Shown here: one piece after another, positions 59,040-64,000 of the stretch | Position numbering within the stretch: the first letter of the stretch is position 1 | How the letters are laid out: the number at the start of each line of letters is the position of its first letter | Assembly: GCA_900491605.1 (NCBI GenBank) | Contig: UESW01005044.1 | Coordinates: forward strand, 1-64,000 | Source of the DNA: Calamus simplicifolius | Taxonomy: Eukaryota; Streptophyta; Magnoliopsida; Arecales; Arecaceae | DNA length: 64,000 nt | Direction of reading: 5' to 3' | Notes under the pieces: generated by a model | What the model saw: the letters and a program-made list of their open reading frames with translations, nothing else | What the model was told of the DNA's origin: nothing | Database searches by the model: none | Translations under genes and position numbers: made by a program

Positions 59040-60800
59040 AGCGATGGCCTTTTGAGCCGGTTTCTGTATATTCTTAAGATCCACTCAGTCATGCAACCTT
59101 ATGGGTCATATTTCAAGATTTCTGTTTTAATGAAAAGAAGTAAACTGTATATGTTTATCATTCTTTTATATGAATCAGTTTTTGATGGGCAATTCTAATC
59201 CCAGAATTTGTGAGTTATTTTTATTTTTTAATCCCCAAATTAATGTTAATAATCTATTATCAAAAATTCGAATAGCATGAGAACAGCTGTTATCAAGTGC
59301 TAAAAAGTTTGTTGGAGCATCAACCGTAGAACCTGTCAGTTCTACATCCCCTATCCATCCATTTTAGTTCAGACTGCTGACTGCTGTGCGCCTGATCAAC
59401 TCCACATTCTTTGTAGAAAAGATTTATTGAAAACTTTTGTTAGGTTTGTGGTGGGCTCTATGGATTGGGAGTATTCGGAATTTAGATTTTTGAAGGGACA
59501 CCTCTATTCTCTTCTCGGAGAGACCGCTAGAATTTCCAATGTTAATCAAGAATTTCTCAATGTTAATCTTGTGTCTTGCGTTCTCTCAGGATACAAATAT
59601 TGTGCTATCTGAATACACTGTGGATCCACGCCTATTGTGAAATTATTATCTCTTATTAACTCTGGTAGGAGAGTATATAAATTAAACAGCTATGTTGAAG
59701 GAGAGTGAAGATTTATATCTCAGATGGATGGAAAGCAGGTGAGCCATTAGATACTTCAATCCAACTATTATCTCCAATTGGATGACAAATACGAAACGCA
59801 TTCCACATCTTATATATTCACGTCTGGGAATTGAGTCGAAAACAATGCTTGGTCCAATGAATCCTAGGCCATATTCAATTTCCATCTTATCTTCCAGTAA
59901 GGGTCTACACAGGTTGCGCATCCCCAAATTGAATTCTTGAAAGATGGAAAAGAAAGCTCAAGCAACTCAACAATATCACCCCACATCCATGAGTTTTATT
60001 TCTTAATTAAATTCAATGCATATATATGCCTGCGAATTTAAACACTTGATGCATGTAAAACCACGAAATTAAGAAACCACAAGAAGTAGTAAAAATTGAA
60101 GCAACTAACATCAACCGTGCCAGGGGAAAAATAATAATAAATGAATATAAATTCTTACCCTTAGGGAAAGAATCAAGTGGAAGAGAGCCGAAAAATACGG
60201 GGTCCCCTCTCTAGCGGACCATATCCAATTCAATGGAACAGGGCAAGACAAAATAGAACGAAACGAAAAAGAAGGAAGAGGACAAACCTCATCAAGCGAA
60301 AAATCCACACAAGCTTCGTGACAAAATACCTACCTCGATCGGCCCCCTTGGTTAGAGAGGATCGAGTACTAGAGATCTTCTTCATCAGAGGTGTTTCATA
60401 CGGATTGACCTTGTAGAAGCTTCTGCCTTCCAGCCCAGATTAAGATCGATCTACTCAACAAGAACACTACAAAAAGAGAAGAAAGTACGTACGACCAAAA
60501 TTTGCCTAGGGGACGATGAACGAAAATAATCTAAGAAAAAATCGAAAAATAATCCAAGAAAGATATAATTAGAAGAAGTTTAAAATATACAATTAATTCG
60601 AAATGAGCCGCACAAACATCACCAAATTAAACCGAAGTATTTATCAACATATTGTTTCACTAAAAATAATAAAACGGAAGAATCATCGGTGGGCGGTCAC
60701 ATCTCCTGTAGACTCTTTCTAATTCTTCCTCGGGCTGGATCGTCGGAGTTGCGGCGCACAGCCGATTCGTTCTCGATGCGGCGACGCAAAAGACGAGTCC
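59040..60800. other. Intergenic, no gene recognised
   Basis: Contains short open frames without recognisable motifs. The stretch around 60290-60430 looks like an untranslated leader, but no start codon or domain supports a gene. Confidence 0.45.
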
Positions 60801-60806
60801 TTTCCT

Positions 60807-61097
60807 TCATTCTTGCGGACTGCCTCCGCTTTTTATCTTTGGCTTCTTCGGTGCCGGCGGGCATTCGATGGCTGGCGGAATTCTATGTCTCGGAGACGTG
60901 GGAGTTTGATAGCCATCATCATCGTCGACATCCCTGGCTGCCACCGCTTCTTCTTCTTCTTCTTCTTCTTCTTCTCCTTCTTCTTGTTTCTCCTCTTCTC
61001 CATCTTTGATCTCTGAAGCAACCATATCGACCTTGGATGATGATGAAGAAGGTGGAAGATTAATGGCGCTGTCTTCTTGTTTTTTTTTCCATGGCAA
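60807..61097 (-). CDS. SIAMESE-related cyclin-dependent kinase inhibitor (SMR-like)
   Basis: Small nuclear protein predicted to bind and inhibit CDK-cyclin complexes, promoting endoreduplication or cell-cycle arrest. 96 aa, within the usual 80 to 130 aa. The C-terminal half has the SIM/SMR signature: DDGYQTPTSPRHRIPPAIEC followed by CPPAPKKPK. The N-terminal half is a Glu-rich run coded by a GAA/GAG microsatellite (about 60945-60985), then DVDDDDGYQ. Single exon, as usual in the family. The frame ends at 60807 with SGGSPQE. The same frame continues after the TGA with TIQPEEELERVYRRC, which could be the lost C-terminus, so a premature stop is possible. The start at 61097 is the first ATG after a TATA box at 61192-61199. 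Confidence 0.78.
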   Translation of the reverse strand: MPWKKKQEDSAINLPPSSSSSKVDMVASEIKDGEEEKQEEGEEEEEEEEEAVAARDVDDDDGYQTPTSPRHRIPPAIECPPAPKKPKIKSGGSPQE

Positions 61098-61191
61098 CCG
61101 CGCGCCTGTTCGCTGGTGTTCTCTAACTCAACTGGGGTTCCTAAGAGGGGCCTCCTTCATATGGATTCTATTCGGATGAACTTATAAAGTT

Positions 61192-61199
61192 CTTTTATA
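61192..61199 (-). promoter_or_regulatory. Candidate TATA box of the SMR-like gene
   Basis: Minus strand TATAAAAG, 95 bp upstream of the ATG at 61097. It lies within an inverted repeat of CTTATAA. Confidence 0.5.
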
Positions 61200-62026
61200 A
61201 GACTTGGATAGCGGAGAGGACGTGCCGAAGAAAGAGACGTTGACGATTTTTTTTAAAAAAAAAAAAAAAATAAACAGCGTTTTAGAGGAGAGAAGAGGAG
61301 GAAACGTACGTACGTTGATCTATATCTCTTCCATGGCTCTCCACTCGCCGCTATAAACTTATCTGGAGTTTTCCAGGTGCGCCTCTTTTGCTTTTAAAAT
61401 GAGAGGAACGGATATATATTAAATAAATATAGAAAAAATAGTCGGGTTATTTAAGTGATTAAAAAATCGACTTCACTACCACCATTACAGCTATTAATGA
61501 ACATTAATCCCATAACGTTATTTCTAATTTTTTAAAAACCATTGGTTTGATAAAGTGGGGTTTGAATCGTTTGATCGAATTTGATTTTAAATTAAGAATA
61601 TAAGATCAAGAGATCAATGTGGGGTTCTGGCCGGTAGGCTTGATGTTGAAAGAGATTGATCAAATCAATTGATATATATCTTTTTATTCTTTTTTTTAAT
61701 TAAATTGATTTGAGGGGTCCAAATAGATCACGTAGCAACAACACAACCTATGTACATTATTGTATGATGTTGACCATTCTTTTCGCTTTTTTCTTTTTAA
61801 TTATCTTTTTTATTTTGCTGCTTATGGAATCTTAATTACGTGACATTATGCACGCAAGTATACTACTCGATACTATTTTTGGCATCTTTGGCTCATATTG
61901 AAGGGTATACCTTCTTAGTCGTTACCTGCATTAAAGATCCATGCCAAAAATGCACCACAAACATAACTTTGTAATTACGAAGGTTTTAAATTTTAGTATA
62001 CTATATTATTCAGCTTAATTATAAAT
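61200..62026. other. Intergenic, AT-rich
   Basis: Upstream region of the SMR-like gene. No coding region seen. There is an A-rich run near 61255-61270. Confidence 0.5.
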
Positions 62027-63640
62027 TATTTTTTTATTTTTTTTTGTATAGACGAGCGATCACACTAGCCTCGTGTGAGTCATCTCATAAATGTCATAAA
62101 TGTCAGAATAGAATATCTGCTTGAGAGCACGAGGACAGGGGTCACCCTGCTTCCATATCCAAAATCTCTCGCCCAATCTTCGCAGAATTAGCTTCCCGAT
62201 AGATATGCATTATTTGAACACTTTCAGCACCCCGCAGAGCAGCCTGAATAACACTGAGAATAGGGTTGATGGGGATATTATCGCAGAATCTCGTACGAAG
62301 CCACCGAATAACAGAGAGAGAATCCATCTCAATGAATAGGCATTGCGCATGAAGCTGCCTAGCAGCATGGGAGATATCAGCCCATACTGCATAAAGCTCA
62401 GCCATGGGGACCGAAGAATCAAGGGAACCAAAACCACCCACTGTTAGTAAGGCTCCATCAGTCCCTCGAATAATAAAAGCAGACCCAGCAAGTCTACCAC
62501 GAACACTTCCATCAAAGTTGATTTTTACAAACCCTAAAGGGGGGCTTCCAAGAGACATAAACCGTACGACGGTACGAACCGAAACAGCAGGGGAGCCCCA
62601 GTGGCCAAGGTTATAAGAATCAGAACCAGTGAGAAGAAGTTCACTTTCAGCAACCATAGATCTGACCTTCCGCTCTAATCTGTGACAAAAAATAGTCTCA
62701 TCAGTAAAGATAAGCAGGTTCCGCGATAGCCAGATCTGATAGGCAGTAATAGCCCAAAGGACGCTACGCTGTCTAGTGGTCCTCCAGAGAGCATTAAGGA
62801 AAGGGAAGCACAAGGAACCAGAATCATCCACTCTGCAATCATAACTCATTCTCGTCCAAATCCCGCTCAATATGGGACAGGTAAAAATGGCATGATCAAT
62901 AATCTCCTCCTCCTGCCCACACAGCGGACACATCGCCTCAATATAAAGACCCCTTCTCGACAACATAGAGCAAGAAGAAAGGCAGTCCCACAAGATCTTC
63001 CATATGAATAATTGGACCCTAGGATGAACAGAGAGCTTCCATATCCAATCCGCATCCTGTGAATCATGGGGCTGAGGTCTAAATACCTCGATAAGGTCCC
63101 TAGTGGGGGCCCTGAGAGACAAGATCTCCTCTATAACCTCATATCAGGAATGTGTCCCAAGATGAGAGGAATAGAAAGAATCCGTCGAGCAAGCTCATCC
63201 CCGAATAAGCTGGTCACCACAGAGGTATTCCAAGAGGAGAGATCTTGAATGATGAGATCATGCACCCTCATATGATGCGGAACATCCATACTAATGAATG
63301 ATGGCCAACGGAAAAGAAGGAGATCAGTGATCCAGCTATCCTGAACAATATCGACCGAGGAGCCATCACCAATCATCCATGATATATTACTCAGAATAGA
63401 CGGAGCATGACGACACACCTTCTTCCAAAAGAAAGAATGCCGACGAGTAGGCCGAGGATCCATAACAGTAGACCTATCACCATATCTAGCTCGCATAAAG
63501 GAACTCCAGAGACAGTGAGGATCAAGGATAAATCTCGAAGCATGTCTCGCCAGCAAAGCGTCTCTCCTTACAAGCAGGGACTGAATACCAATACCACCTT
63601 CATGCAAAGGCATACAAATCAAGGCTACTTTCATCATAGT
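62027..63640 (-). mobile_element. 5'-truncated LINE with RNase H (copy c)
   Basis: Minus-strand LINE end of about 1.6 kb. The tail is a T-rich run on the plus strand (62027-62045). Frame 63637-63131 encodes LHEGGIGIQSLLVRRDALLA and GDRSTVMDPRP. Frame 63122-62142 encodes VQLFIWKILWDCLS, a zinc finger CPLCGQEEEIIDHAIFTC, and an RNase H with INFDGSV, MAELYAVW and IEMDSL. A frameshift near 62175 removes the fourth catalytic site in that frame, while the homologous DWARDFGYGS continues in another. Truncation lies at about 63637, upstream of which homology stops. Same family and orientation as copy b. Confidence 0.85.
62061..62077. other. Short hairpin next to the LINE tail (copy c)
   Basis: CACACTAGCCTCGTGTG can fold into an 8-bp stem with one mismatch. 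It is homologous to 43996-44012 and similarly about 15 nt from the A tail. Confidence 0.5.
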
Positions 63641-64000
63641 TCATATTTTTATATTTCAATTTTTGATGCATGGAGATTTAGATTGTGATTAATCTTCCTC
63701 TCTTTAGCTTATATTTGGGGCGACAAGTTTCCAAAATACAAATTAGGAGCTAGTGATATTTTCATGTCAATTATCAAAGATATGTGAATTAAATCTCCTG
63801 TGCTTCATCTTTGTTTGTCTTTTAAACCAGCTAGCGTAATGGGTGCCTAGCTACTTGGGAATTTCCCATAAGATCTCTTGGGTATGATAAAAGATAATAG
63901 ATGAATGTCTAAAATCAGACAAATATTTTTACAGGTTCTCTATTTTTTTCATATGATTTTTTGGGTTCTCTAGTATCTCTCTCTTCTCTCTTTTGGTTGA
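63641..64000. other. Flanking sequence, no gene recognised
   Basis: Non-coding flank of LINE copy c up to the window edge. Nothing recognisable. Confidence 0.5.

Noticed and set aside
60689..61009. Plus-strand frame with a leucine run opposite the SMR gene
   Set aside because: Shadow of the GAA microsatellite coding the Glu run on the minus strand; the SMR signature supports the minus strand.

Overview
The window is nuclear DNA from a flowering plant whose genome is rich in LTR retrotransposons. The evidence is nested Ty1/copia (Sirevirus, Angela, Tork) and Ty3/gypsy (Tekay/Del type) elements primed from initiator tRNA-Met, L1-type LINEs with a plant RNase H domain, a hAT miniature element, and three plant genes: an At3g17950-like gene with introns, a broken enoyl-CoA reductase gene and a SIAMESE-related inhibitor. 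A monocot such as a palm would fit, but that is only an inference. There are no bacterial genes, tRNA genes or CRISPR arrays.

Layout. (1) 1-12091: three minus-strand elements nested in one another. A Sirevirus (C1, 5' LTR 1064-2512) sits in the integrase of a Tekay-type gypsy element (G1, 2513-9558), which sits in the leader of a third LTR element (G2, 9559 to about 12091). (2) About 12092-29906: a decayed Tork-type copia element (E4). A complete Angela element (12691-24306, target duplication TTAAC) lies in its leader. The Angela 3' LTR holds a Sirevirus solo LTR (20979-22656, duplication GATTG). A hAT MITE (28266-29081) lies in the E4 RNase H. (3) 30791 to about 43035: an old minus-strand LINE split by a complete Sirevirus (E2, 31402-41958, duplication TTTCT) that carries a third ORF. 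(4) 43970-45030 and 62027-63640: two 5'-truncated LINE copies of one family. (5) 45 to 62 kb: the host-gene island, holding the At3g17950-like gene (minus, three exons, 235 aa), an ECR/CER10-like pseudogene (plus) split by a 4.6-kb gypsy solo LTR (53531-58139, duplication TTTCT), and an SMR-type cyclin-dependent kinase inhibitor (minus).

The most unusual signal is a set of phased palindromic arrays in the LTRs. A degenerate 10-bp palindrome, GAGTCGACTC, recurs with a period of about 20-22 bp upstream of the TATA box in four Sirevirus LTRs. The same motif and spacing occur in the LTR of the unrelated gypsy element G1 and again inside E2, just upstream of its third ORF. A second gypsy LTR, alignable with that of G1, has a different palindrome (built on GGCGCC, 22-bp unit) in the corresponding place, and G2 has a 21-bp GC-rich tandem array in its LTR. 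This looks like a recurrent LTR promoter architecture whose motif can change while the spacing stays.

All element coding regions are broken, by nonsense changes in Angela and mainly by indels in E2. The At3g17950-like gene, and probably the SMR gene, are the only apparently intact host genes.
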